Origin: Paenibacillus solanacearum
GTDB taxonomy: Bacteria > Bacillota > Bacilli > Paenibacillales > NBRC-103111
DNA length: 64,000 nucleotides
Reading direction: 5' to 3'
Assembly (NCBI RefSeq): GCF_910593845.1
Contig: NZ_CAJVAS010000017.1
Coordinates: 58,800-122,799, forward strand
The position numbers and the translations under genes are program-made. Below are positions 40,550-48,877 of this stretch, in pieces; positions within the stretch are counted from its first letter, which is position 1; every line of letters starts with the position of its first letter. Below the pieces are notes generated by a model that made no database searches, had not been told where the DNA came from, and worked only from the letters and a program-made list of their open reading frames with translations.

Positions 40550-41510
40550 GCTGGCCCTCCTGCTCCATTCTGACGCGCGGGTCCATCCACCGGTAAGTGA
40601 TGTCGACCGCCAGATTTAATACGATATACACGACGGCCATCAGCAGCGCAAATGCCTGGATCACCGGATAATCTCTCCCTGTAATGGCATCGACCACATA
40701 GCGTCCAACTCCCGGCCAGGAAAATACCGTTTCAATAATGACCGTTCCCCCGATCAGCCCTCCCACCACAAGCCCGAATGAAGTAAGAACCGGTAACAGC
40801 GCGTTGGGCAGCGCGTGCTTGAAGAGGATCGTCCTGCGATGCAGTCCCTTGGCCTCGGCTAATATCATGTAGCGTTGAGAGAACACCTGCAGCAGACTGG
40901 TTCGAAGCAGACGCGCAGTGACTGACGAGAGACCGATGCCCAGCGTCAAAGCGGGCAAAATCAAGTGTTTTCCCCCGCCGCGTCCCATCGTTGGCAGCCA
41001 TCCCAGCTTCACGGACAGGACATACATCAAGACCAGGCCAAGGAAAAAGCTGGGGACGGATACGCCGATCAGTGCGATGATCCGGGTGGTATGATCCACC
41101 GTTCTCCGGTGGTAGACCGCACCAGCGATCCCCGAAGGGATCGCGATCAGGACCATTACGAGCAGCGCAGCGCCGGCTAGCTCCAGTGTTGCCGGCAGCC
41201 GCTGCAGCAGCTCGTCGAGAATCGGCGTCTTGCTGCGGAACGATACGCCCAAATCGCCATGTGCGATTTTCCAAAGCCAGGTTGCATATTGCACGGGAAA
41301 CGGCTGATCAAGTCCCAGCTGCTTATGAAGCACTTCCGCGTCTTTCTCCAAATCGCTTAAGTTCGTGCTGGGATCAAACATCGTGAGTAATATCGCTCTT
41401 GCCGGATCGCCCGGTATAAAACGAATCAAGGCAAAGATGAGCAGCGTTACGCCCAATAAAGCAGGCAAAGTAAGCATCGCCCGTTTCATTACATACCGAA
41501 TCAGTTTCAT
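40542..41510 (-). CDS. Opp/Nik-type ABC transporter permease (DppB/NikB-like)
   Basis: The 322-residue permease has six helices. Family marks are PALLGVTLLIFALIRFIPGDPA at the start, RTSLLQVFSQRYMILAEAKGLHRRTILFKHALPNALLPVLTSFG around the EAA loop and ETVFSWPGVGRYVVDAITGRDYPVIQ near the end. It overlaps the stop of the binding-protein gene by 4 bases and the fusion gene by 8 bases, so the operon is translationally coupled. Confidence 0.93.
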   Translation of the reverse strand: MKLIRYVMKRAMLTLPALLGVTLLIFALIRFIPGDPARAILLTMFDPSTNLSDLEKDAEVLHKQLGLDQPFPVQYATWLWKIAHGDLGVSFRSKTPILDELLQRLPATLELAGAALLVMVLIAIPSGIAGAVYHRRTVDHTTRIIALIGVSVPSFFLGLVLMYVLSVKLGWLPTMGRGGGKHLILPALTLGIGLSSVTARLLRTSLLQVFSQRYMILAEAKGLHRRTILFKHALPNALLPVLTSFGLVVGGLIGGTVIIETVFSWPGVGRYVVDAITGRDYPVIQAFALLMAVVYIVLNLAVDITYRWMDPRVRMEQEGQHG

Positions 41511-43078
41511 TGAGAGATATACATCCCGGGGACAATTTTGGTTTGCAGGTTTTTATCAATGCCTTTCACTTTCTTGTTATAAGCTGCGCCCCAGCGAGTG
41601 TTATTGAATAAGTAAATAATCGGAACGTCCTCTTGAACGAGTGTCTGGATTTCTTTGGCCAATCCCAGCTGCTTGTTCGCATCGAACTCTGAAATCAACT
41701 GATCAATCAACCGATCCACCTTTGGGTTGCTGTAGCCGCCATAGTTGGATGCGACGCCCGTATAATAGTAGGAATACAGCTGACCGCCAATATCGCCGGT
41801 CGCCGTTCCGCAAGAGCAGTAGGTGGCCGTGTCGAAAGTGCCATCAAGCATCATTTGGTTGGAAGCGGTGGTTTCAACCGGATTCAGCTCGATCTCGATG
41901 CCTACGCCCTTGAGCTGCGATTGCAAGGCGATGGCCAAAGGCTGGAATACGGTATAGGTTAGCATCTTAAGCTTTAGCTTTTGCCCGTCTTTGGCGCGAA
42001 TTCCGTCCGGTCCTTTCTTCCAGCCTGCTTCATCCAATATTTTCTCTGCCTTGGAACGGTCCGTTTCCGTGCTTGTCGTAATCGCGTAAGGAAGCCCAGC
42101 CGGAAAATGGCCGGTTGCTTTGGATGCAAATCCCCGGCTTACCCCCTCAATAAGCTCCTTGCGGTCTACAGCCAAATTGATCGCCATACGAACATTTTTA
42201 TCTTGCAGTGCGGGTACTTTTTTCATATTTAACCAAAGATTCGTCGTTTGGCCGATAGGGAAATACGTTTCGAATTTGGAGTCTTTTTCATACGATACCC
42301 GTTGTTCGACCTCTACGTTCATGTCTGCATCCGCATCGCCATTCTTCAATGCCAGCAGACGTGCTTGTGCATCGGCGCCCAGTCTCGCTTCGAGCCGCTG
42401 CAGCTTCGGCTTCTCCCCCCAGTAGCCCGGGAATGCTTCGGCTATCATTAGCTCCCCCGGTGTAAACTGAACCGGCTTCATGAATCCGGTCAAATCCGCC
42501 TGCGTATTGAATTTATCCCCCAGGCGGTTCGCTTCCTCCGCATTATGTATAGCAAACCCGCTCAGCTTAAAAATAAAGTTAGGGTCCGGCTTCGGTGTTT
42601 TCATCAGAAGATGCAGACTGTCTTTTACAATGAATTCCACTCCGCCGATCTGGGACGGGCCCCGTTTATTCAGCTTCTGATGGCGCTCCAAAGCCGCTTT
42701 GACCGCAGCGGCATCCATAACTGCTCCGCTCCAGAACTTTACGTTAGGGCGCAGCTCCACTTCCCACAGCGTAGGCTCCAGATTTTTCCACGAGGCAGCA
42801 AGCCAAGGCCGGATCGAGCCGTCATCATTCAGCATGACCAGCGGCTCCGCAATACCGTCGGAAGTGATACGCTGCGCATCGATATGGACAGGGTCCAAAG
42901 AGCGCGGCATGTTCAATGTTACATATTTCAATGTTTGCTCCGCAGCGGGTGCACCGGACGAAGATGAAGCCGGTTGAGCGCTGCCGCCCGGCTTCGATGA
43001 GCAGGCCGACAGCACGAGAAGCAGAAGCGCTAACGTAAGGGCTGCGCATCCCTTTAACTTTCGATTGGCAATGTTCAT
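41507..43078 (-). CDS. Family 5 substrate-binding lipoprotein of a B12-riboswitch-controlled importer
   Basis: The 523-residue protein has a lipoprotein signal (ALTLALLLLVLSAC, Cys near 26) and SBP_bac_5 features: LNMPRSLDPVHIDAQRITSDGIAEPL, WEVELRPNVKFWSG, NLWLNMKKVPALQDKNVRMAINLAVDRKEL. This family binds peptides, nickel, metallophores or other small chelates. It is the first gene after a cobalamin riboswitch and its terminator, which points to cobalt, nickel, a cobalt chelate or a corrinoid as ligand. ATG 43078 has GGAGGA about 10 bases upstream. Confidence 0.92.
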   Translation of the reverse strand: MNIANRKLKGCAALTLALLLLVLSACSSKPGGSAQPASSSSGAPAAEQTLKYVTLNMPRSLDPVHIDAQRITSDGIAEPLVMLNDDGSIRPWLAASWKNLEPTLWEVELRPNVKFWSGAVMDAAAVKAALERHQKLNKRGPSQIGGVEFIVKDSLHLLMKTPKPDPNFIFKLSGFAIHNAEEANRLGDKFNTQADLTGFMKPVQFTPGELMIAEAFPGYWGEKPKLQRLEARLGADAQARLLALKNGDADADMNVEVEQRVSYEKDSKFETYFPIGQTTNLWLNMKKVPALQDKNVRMAINLAVDRKELIEGVSRGFASKATGHFPAGLPYAITTSTETDRSKAEKILDEAGWKKGPDGIRAKDGQKLKLKMLTYTVFQPLAIALQSQLKGVGIEIELNPVETTASNQMMLDGTFDTATYCSCGTATGDIGGQLYSYYYTGVASNYGGYSNPKVDRLIDQLISEFDANKQLGLAKEIQTLVQEDVPIIYLFNNTRWGAAYNKKVKGIDKNLQTKIVPGMYISQ

Positions 43079-43200
43079 GATTCAGAATCCTCCATTATAC
43101 GATTTCGTTCTAGACGTGGTCATAGGACTAGCAGGTACACCGATTGACGACGAAGCCCCCCTCTCTCTCACCAGCAAATCCGCCTACAGGAAATAGAGAT

Positions 43201-43242
43201 AAAAAAAGACATCTTTACCCATGGAAACTAAGGTAAAGATGC
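43201..43242 (-). terminator. Terminator in the cobalamin riboswitch leader
   Basis: CATCTTTACC pairs with GGTAAAGATG (43241-43210) around a 12-nt loop and is followed by CTTTTTTT on the minus strand. It lies between the aptamer and the first gene, so transcription attenuation is the likely control mode. Confidence 0.85.
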
Positions 43243-43317
43243 CCGTGTTATTATCATCGCCAGATAACGGTTCTCTTAACACTTCCCTATCTTCCGTAGG
43301 TTAAAGCAGTGTTGTCA

Positions 43318-43496
43318 GAACAGGCAGGTCTCCTGGCTCCGGAATTCACATCAGCAGCGGCCTTCCCGATCTTGGTTCAAGATCAGTGGCATTGTCGCTG
43401 CGACTCCTCCGTTACAGTGGCGGGACCGCGTCGGTTTTACACCGAACTTCCCTTTTAAGCTCTGGCGCCGTAAATATACGGGCAAGAGCACCTATT
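43318..43496 (-). ncRNA. Cobalamin riboswitch
   Basis: Reading the minus strand: AAAAGGGAAGTTCGGTG, TAAAACCGACGCGGTCCCGC, CACTGTAACGGAGGAG, AATGCCACTG, GGGAAGGCCGC and finally GAGCCAGGAGACCTGCC. These are the conserved blocks of the cobalamin aptamer, including the B12-box-like GAGCCAGGAGACCTGCC. The element heads the operon 43078-37185. A possible promoter, TTGCAA-16-TATGAT, precedes it near 43527-43555. High adenosylcobalamin would be expected to switch the operon off. Confidence 0.96.
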
Positions 43497-43601
43497 CCCA
43501 CAATATGAAATTGTACACTGCATAATCATACACTAAATTCATAGATTTGCAATCGGTTTTTCTGCGGCCAGCACGGACAGCGTGTCGCGATTACGAGTCA
43601 A

Positions 43602-44711
43602 TTATAACAGCAGTGTTTTTAGTACGGGTTCAAGTGCATCTGCCATCCGCAGAAAACCAAGATCCGTCGGATGCGAGCCGTCTACTGTGCATTCGAAGAA
43701 ATCTTCATTACCGAGCGATCCAGAGCCGTCGAAGAAATAAATATTCAAGTCACCTTGGTCTCGCAGCTCATTAACGAGGGAGTGTTCGAAATGCTTACGT
43801 TCCATTCTGGTCTCGTACAAGTGTGGAGTCAGCTCCTCACGCGCGTAACGAATTCGCGAGACAACCAAGATTGGTGTTACCGGATGAGCTTCCCTATAGA
43901 TTCTAATAAATTCCGGAAGTGTTTTACGGAACAGCTCGGTGCTCACGCAGTTGCCTTCATAATCAATGACCATACACGCAGGGTTATCGATTTGCGAAAT
44001 AATCTCGGCAACTTCCGGCTCTCCCTTACCGCTTCCCGAGAAACCAAGATTAATAAATTCCAGCGGAATTCTGCGGCTCAAAATGTTCGTATAAGCCATG
44101 CCTGGCCGTGACGCGCAGCCGCCTTGCGTAATCGAGGTTCCGTAGATGATCACTTTCTTCCCGGAAGCGTAGCTGGGGGGAGCCGCAACGGCCGCCCCCT
44201 CATCCAATCCGATCCATAGCTCCTCCACCCCTTGATAGAGCGGCAAGTTTAGGACAATATTACGCATCGAGGCATTCCAATTCGTAAATAACGCACATTC
44301 ATACTCAGTGGAAGTGAAGTCATATTTTGTTGTGTTGCCGTACCGCAAGGGAAGGAGGGTGTCAGGAGAACCCACGTAGCAATCAACGCCGCATTGTCCG
44401 GTTGCCGGCATATGAACCATACTGGCTTTGCCTTTCAGCTTCACCCTTACCGATAAAGAAGTAGAATCCGACTGAAACCGGATTTGTCCTCCTGCAGTAT
44501 GATTGGCTAAGCGATCGACGGCTTCCGGGATGACTCCGGATGGCAAAGCCGGCAATCTGCGATACATTCTTTCCTGCGCAAACCAAGCCAATCCGGAAAT
44601 ATGGAAAGGCTGCACCATAGGAGAAAACCAACGAATCGAGCCGTCGAACGTTTCATTGGGACGCATTCCGGGATCGTATAACTCTATCGGATCCTTCTCT
44701 TTTTTTGCCAT
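43602..44711 (-). CDS. SGNH/GDSL-family hydrolase
   Basis: The protein has about 369 residues. The N-terminal about 170 residues are a beta-sandwich (GGQIRFQSDSTSLSVRVKLKG). The SGNH domain follows: KVIIYGTSITQGG (nucleophile Ser, block I), INLGFSGSGKGEPEVAEII (block II Gly), and FFECTVDGSHPTDLGF (catalytic Asp and His, block V). It has no clear signal peptide. Members deacylate sugars or lipids; the two-domain form is common among carbohydrate esterases. ATG 44711 has GGAAGG 9 bases upstream. It is 82 bases after the orphan binding-protein gene at 44794 and may share its message. Confidence 0.88.
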   Translation of the reverse strand: MAKKEKDPIELYDPGMRPNETFDGSIRWFSPMVQPFHISGLAWFAQERMYRRLPALPSGVIPEAVDRLANHTAGGQIRFQSDSTSLSVRVKLKGKASMVHMPATGQCGVDCYVGSPDTLLPLRYGNTTKYDFTSTEYECALFTNWNASMRNIVLNLPLYQGVEELWIGLDEGAAVAAPPSYASGKKVIIYGTSITQGGCASRPGMAYTNILSRRIPLEFINLGFSGSGKGEPEVAEIISQIDNPACMVIDYEGNCVSTELFRKTLPEFIRIYREAHPVTPILVVSRIRYAREELTPHLYETRMERKHFEHSLVNELRDQGDLNIYFFDGSGSLGNEDFFECTVDGSHPTDLGFLRMADALEPVLKTLLL

Positions 44712-44793
44712 ATTACCCATCCTTCCATATACATAAATATGTCATTTTGAACCACATGACGTTAAGGGTGCATCCACCTCAATCTATGAATGA

Positions 44794-46134
44794 TTAATTA
44801 TTTCGAGACCGCTCGGATTGAATGTATTTCTCCGATTTCTCCTGCGCCGTACGAAGAACGGTGTTCACGTCTCTTTTGTTCAAGATCATATCGAGCAGCG
44901 ACTCTCTCAAAAACTTATAGTTCTCCTCATCGTACTCCGGAGATGGAATCGGAGCCTGTGCCGGCTTCACCTTGAATACGCCCGGAAGGTTCTTACCTTT
45001 ATAAATATCGGTGCTGGAGGCAAACTGCTTCTTCATTTCTTCATTGTTCAGAATGGTCAGGTTGTTGCCTCTGTTCATCTCCGCTTGCGACTCGTCACTG
45101 ATCATCGTCAAAATGACCCGATACGCCGCTTCCTTATTTTTGGAAGTAGGCGGCACCATAAAGGACTGGAACGTGAGCTCTCTGCCGAGCCCCGGCTTAT
45201 CGTTAAATACGGGATGGCCGGCAACGTCCCAGTTAAAGCCTTTGCCCGGCTCGTTCAGCTGCGGCAGACGGCTTGTCAGAGCAGCGAGCCATGTTTGCAT
45301 CATCGCAAGCTTCTGATCCTTCAGGAAATAGTCGATGCCATACTGCCATTTATTTCCCGGCCCGATATATCCCGGAATGTTATACATCTTTTCCAATAGA
45401 CTGAATACTTTGCGGTAGCCGTCCGAATCCATAGCAGGCTTGCCGTTCTTGTCGATCGTGCCGAGCGAATAGCCGCGGGCAAACGTCCGCTCGGAGCCCG
45501 GATCAAGTCCGATGTACTGGTTGCCGTTATCCATGCGGGTGACTTTGGCAGCTAGGTCGACAGTCTCTTCCCACGTCATGCCGTCTTTCGGGTAAGGCAC
45601 GCCGAACCGGTCAAAGATGTCCTTGTTGTAGGCCAGTACACCGTAGTTCAGCGTATAAGGAATGCCGAAGAGCTCGCCTTTTTTGCCGTACATCTTAATC
45701 GCGTTAATGGCCTGCGGCTCGAAGCGATTCAGATCGACGCCGTATTTTTTCACGAAATCATTCATGTCGCTGCCCACTTCAAGCGGTAGCAGCCCGCCCA
45801 TATAAAAATGTGACGTCGCGATCAAATCCGGCACTTCGCCGGCGGAAATCATTTTGTCCAGCGTGGTGCCTTTAATAAGCTCGATCGTAATGTTCGGATG
45901 CTTTTTCTTGACGGTGCCAAACAGCGCATCCACATCAGCCGGCGTATTGATGGCCGCATAGTGAGAGTAAAGCTTGACCGTCACCGGCTCCGTAATCACA
46001 AGGTCTTCCGCTTTGCCCGGTATGGCCCCGGGATCGGCTGCTTTCGGCTGATCCGCCTTGCTGCAGCCCGCTGCCGTAATCGCAACAGCGAGCGTGGCGG
46101 TCAGGGTCATCGTGAAACGTTTCTTGTTCATCAT
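44794..46134 (-). CDS. Orphan family 1 (sugar-type) solute-binding lipoprotein
   Basis: The 446-residue protein has a lipobox (AITAAGC, Cys near 24). Two-lobed binding-protein features are GVLAYNKDIFDRFGVPYPKDGMTWEETVDLAAKVTRMDNGNQYIGL and the late MMQTWLAAL and FMVPPTSKNKEAAYRVI. This family binds oligosaccharides. No permease or ATPase gene lies next to it; the next gene upstream is gerB. It is a paralog of the protein at 52488-53801 (DLNRFEP, PYPKDGM). ATG 46134 follows GGGGAG. An AT-rich 17-bp palindrome precedes it. Confidence 0.9.
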   Translation of the reverse strand: MMNKKRFTMTLTATLAVAITAAGCSKADQPKAADPGAIPGKAEDLVITEPVTVKLYSHYAAINTPADVDALFGTVKKKHPNITIELIKGTTLDKMISAGEVPDLIATSHFYMGGLLPLEVGSDMNDFVKKYGVDLNRFEPQAINAIKMYGKKGELFGIPYTLNYGVLAYNKDIFDRFGVPYPKDGMTWEETVDLAAKVTRMDNGNQYIGLDPGSERTFARGYSLGTIDKNGKPAMDSDGYRKVFSLLEKMYNIPGYIGPGNKWQYGIDYFLKDQKLAMMQTWLAALTSRLPQLNEPGKGFNWDVAGHPVFNDKPGLGRELTFQSFMVPPTSKNKEAAYRVILTMISDESQAEMNRGNNLTILNNEEMKKQFASSTDIYKGKNLPGVFKVKPAQAPIPSPEYDEENYKFLRESLLDMILNKRDVNTVLRTAQEKSEKYIQSERSRNN

Positions 46135-46173
46135 GAAATTCTCCCCTTTTGATTAATAATGATTGCATATTAA

Positions 46174-46190
46174 TAAATCAAATTGATTTA
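46174..46190. promoter_or_regulatory. 17-bp palindrome upstream of the orphan binding protein
   Basis: TAAATCAA-A-TTGATTTA is a perfect inverted repeat, 40-56 bases before the start of 46134. On the minus strand TTGATT within it could be a -35 box, with TATTAA 17 bases on. It looks like a repressor operator; the regulator is not identified. Confidence 0.45.
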
Positions 46191-46281
46191 CTAATATATT
46201 ACGATAAACTTCATTCCTCTTCAATACATTTGTCATCATTTTTGCAGTATATCTGGGGAGCCTTCTACTTCCGGTTTGCTT

Positions 46282-47385
46282 TCAGGAGGGATTACCTTTG
46301 GGTTTCCTAAAGAGTGCGACCACATATAATATTAGCGGAAAAATCAACCCGAACGTCAAATTAAAGAACGGGAGAATTTTGACATCCAGAACTCTCAGGT
46401 AGCTTGGATTCGGTACGGCCAGCAAAGAGAAGACAACGACAAGGATCGCGATGGGAGCGGCCAGCATTCGATACTCTTTCAACTGGAGAGCTTGAGCGAT
46501 GCCGTAGGCAGTACAATACAAATACAAGCATACCCGAAAAAAGCTGGTAATGAACCATGCGATTGCAACTGTGATTTCCACTCGTTCGAAAAAACGGCCG
46601 ACATTAATTTTTTTCGCCAAATCATAGGTTGGAAATATGTTTGTTAAAGTGGATTCGCTGGTACCGAGAACTAAAATAATAAGAACCGTTAAGATAAATA
46701 ATATCGCCCAACCAATAGCGACACCGGTTACATATGCCTTCCCTGCCTTCGCCTGCTGGTTCGTCTGTGGCAAAATCATTAAGAAGAGCAGGCCTTCCAT
46801 AAACGGAAAACTGAAGAACGGGATCGCAGCTCTGAAGACGGGCTTAAACCCGTTCTCGAGCACCGGTAGTATGTTTTCATGTTTGATTTGCGGGGTGACG
46901 AAAATAAACATGACGAAGAGCATGAGAATAACAATCGGTATTAAAAGCTCGGCTGCTCGAGCAATCGGTTCCAGTCCCAATCTGACTGCGTAGAGCACAA
47001 AAGCCATAAAAACAATATGAATGACCTCAATGGGCGTCTCCGGCATAATTTGACTTGTCATAAAATCCCCGATGTTCCGCAGCGTCAAGGAAAACAAGTA
47101 GATCGGGTAAACGATCAAGCATAACAAGGACACGGCGTTCCCGATCCGCTTGCCAAACACTTCTCCTAACATCTCCACGATTGTCATCGTCGGATAACGG
47201 CTGTGCAGAGCTAAAAATAGTAGCATTAGCGGTACTGAAGCCACGAGCGCAATCAAGGCGGCTAGCCATGCATCTTGTTTTGCCTCCGCCAGAAGAATGG
47301 AAGGGATGACCAATATGGTTGTCCCCACGACATGCATAATGACCAATATGATTAATTGACCTGTAGAAATACATGTGCGCTCCAT
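46282..47385 (-). CDS. GerAB/GerKB-family spore germination permease
   Basis: The 367-residue protein has ten hydrophobic helices, opening with the family pattern TGQLIILVIMHVVGTTILVIPSILLAEAKQDAWLA. It is the B subunit of a germinant receptor in the spore inner membrane; it has an amino-acid transporter fold and binds the germinant. AAGGGAAG precedes ATG 47385. Gene order on this strand is gerA, gerC, a small gene, gerB, an unusual A-C-B order that is common in Paenibacillaceae. Confidence 0.93.
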   Translation of the reverse strand: MERTCISTGQLIILVIMHVVGTTILVIPSILLAEAKQDAWLAALIALVASVPLMLLFLALHSRYPTMTIVEMLGEVFGKRIGNAVSLLCLIVYPIYLFSLTLRNIGDFMTSQIMPETPIEVIHIVFMAFVLYAVRLGLEPIARAAELLIPIVILMLFVMFIFVTPQIKHENILPVLENGFKPVFRAAIPFFSFPFMEGLLFLMILPQTNQQAKAGKAYVTGVAIGWAILFILTVLIILVLGTSESTLTNIFPTYDLAKKINVGRFFERVEITVAIAWFITSFFRVCLYLYCTAYGIAQALQLKEYRMLAAPIAILVVVFSLLAVPNPSYLRVLDVKILPFFNLTFGLIFPLILYVVALFRKPKGNPS

Positions 47386-47427
47386 CGTTTCAGCTTCCCT
47401 TCCTGCATTTGCCCTAAGGTTACGAGG

Positions 47428-47661
47428 TTACTCGAGCGAATGGAATAAGACATCGCTCAACGGTTTGTACACGCGAATCATCCAATCCGATGGATTAGGC
47501 AATTTCAAATGCATAATTTGGGTAATACTTAAGACGGTAGCGAACAAAAGAAGCACGGAAAACACCCCAAGCTCTTTCTTCAACCCTCGCCGCCAGAGGG
47601 AAGGCGCATCTATCCAAACGATCATAGCGGCCGCCATGATCATACATGCGGCAAGCAGCAA
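47428..47661 (-). CDS. Small two-helix membrane protein in the ger operon
   Basis: The 77-residue protein has hydrophobic segments at about 2-18 (LAACMIMAAAMIVWI) and 34-48 (VFSVLLLFATVLSI). It starts at TTG 47661, with AAGGAG 9 bases upstream, directly after the gerC stop. Small two-helix proteins (GerD- or GerE-subunit-like accessory proteins) are found in some ger operons; homology was not established. A helper of the receptor is the likely role. Confidence 0.7.
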   Translation of the reverse strand: MLLAACMIMAAAMIVWIDAPSLWRRGLKKELGVFSVLLLFATVLSITQIMHLKLPNPSDWMIRVYKPLSDVLFHSLE

Positions 47662-47674
47662 TTTGAATCACTCC

Positions 47675-48877
47675 TTATCGTATACTTTGGGATATCGAAT
47701 TGCTCGACGCACCCAACTGGCGTATCTTCGCATCCACGATTATATTCGGCTCTATCTCCGCAAACGGCTGCGGCCAATTCTCCTTGAGCTTACTCCATGC
47801 CTTCGGATCTGAGCGGCGAATGACTTCCCCGAATCCGAAAATGTCCGCTTTGTACTTGCCCTGTACGGAGTCAATCGTCTTCATGAGCGATTCACGGATT
47901 TGGGAGGAGGCGGTTTTCCCAAGATCGTCAATAATTTCGGGATTTCTGAGATCGAGCGGGCAGGTCACATCCCCCGCCTTCAATTCGGTACGAACCAAGA
48001 TGTCAATCTTGGGAATGCCTTGTACAACTTTCCCTTTGATCCTGGTTTTGGATCGAATCACATCAAGCGTTATTCTCCCCGATCCTCCCGGGCATTCCAT
48101 TACAAACGATGCAGTATCCACACGATCCGTAATGAAACTATAACTACTGCTTTCCTTCTCGGTCAGCCAACCGATCAGCTTGTCATACTTGAATACGGAT
48201 AATCCAAGGATCCGAAACTTACTAGGAGGATTGGCCATCTTCAGGTTTTCCGTTCCCTTGCCCGAATCTGGGCTTCCGACGATCCCTAATCCGGGAAGCA
48301 CCAGACTTTTTCCTTCGGTCGTCAAGTCGGCCAAAAGCACGTCCATCGAAACCCTCATAATTCGAGCCAGTTGTTTATCCGATGTTTCCAGAGATTCGAA
48401 CATTTGGGCCGCTGGAATCCTCTCGATAGGCGTCAATATCTTCAAGGCCTCTTCCGCCTTACGGTCTTTTATAATCACGATATCGAAATCGGTGCGCAAT
48501 GCATTGTTTCGTTTAAAATAATCGAGGATTTCCTTAAGGCCTTCCCTTGCTGTCGATTCTCCAATCGCAAGGATGCGGAGGTGGCCTAAATAAATTTTTC
48601 TTGGGCTTGTTCTTGTCATATCCCTCAGCGCTTCCGCAACGGAATCCCCGCTCGCTTTATAGAGCACAACCGGTGAGCCTCCTCCTCCCCCTCCTTGTTT
48701 GGGGGATAATTCACTCGGGTCAACGGTTTGTACGGATACATCATACTTCCCACCCGTCTTATCGACAGCAACCCCCATACCGATCGCATATTCATTTAAT
48801 TCGACTCGGCTCCAACAACCGGTCAACAGTATAACGGAAAGCAGAGTCACGCCGGCCCAATACGGCTTACTTTTCAT
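47675..48877 (-). CDS. Ger(x)C-family germination lipoprotein
   Basis: The 400-residue protein begins with a lipobox (VILLTGCWSRVELNEYAIGMGVAVDK), the standard GerC opening. Later marks are YLGHLRILAIGESTAREGLKEILDYFKRNNALR and the C-terminal FGFGEVIRRSDPKAWSKLKENW. It is the C subunit of the receptor, anchored on the outer face of the spore inner membrane. ATG 48877 has AGGAG 7 bases upstream and overlaps the end of gerA by 11 bases. Confidence 0.94.
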   Translation of the reverse strand: MKSKPYWAGVTLLSVILLTGCWSRVELNEYAIGMGVAVDKTGGKYDVSVQTVDPSELSPKQGGGGGGSPVVLYKASGDSVAEALRDMTRTSPRKIYLGHLRILAIGESTAREGLKEILDYFKRNNALRTDFDIVIIKDRKAEEALKILTPIERIPAAQMFESLETSDKQLARIMRVSMDVLLADLTTEGKSLVLPGLGIVGSPDSGKGTENLKMANPPSKFRILGLSVFKYDKLIGWLTEKESSSYSFITDRVDTASFVMECPGGSGRITLDVIRSKTRIKGKVVQGIPKIDILVRTELKAGDVTCPLDLRNPEIIDDLGKTASSQIRESLMKTIDSVQGKYKADIFGFGEVIRRSDPKAWSKLKENWPQPFAEIEPNIIVDAKIRQLGASSNSISQSIR

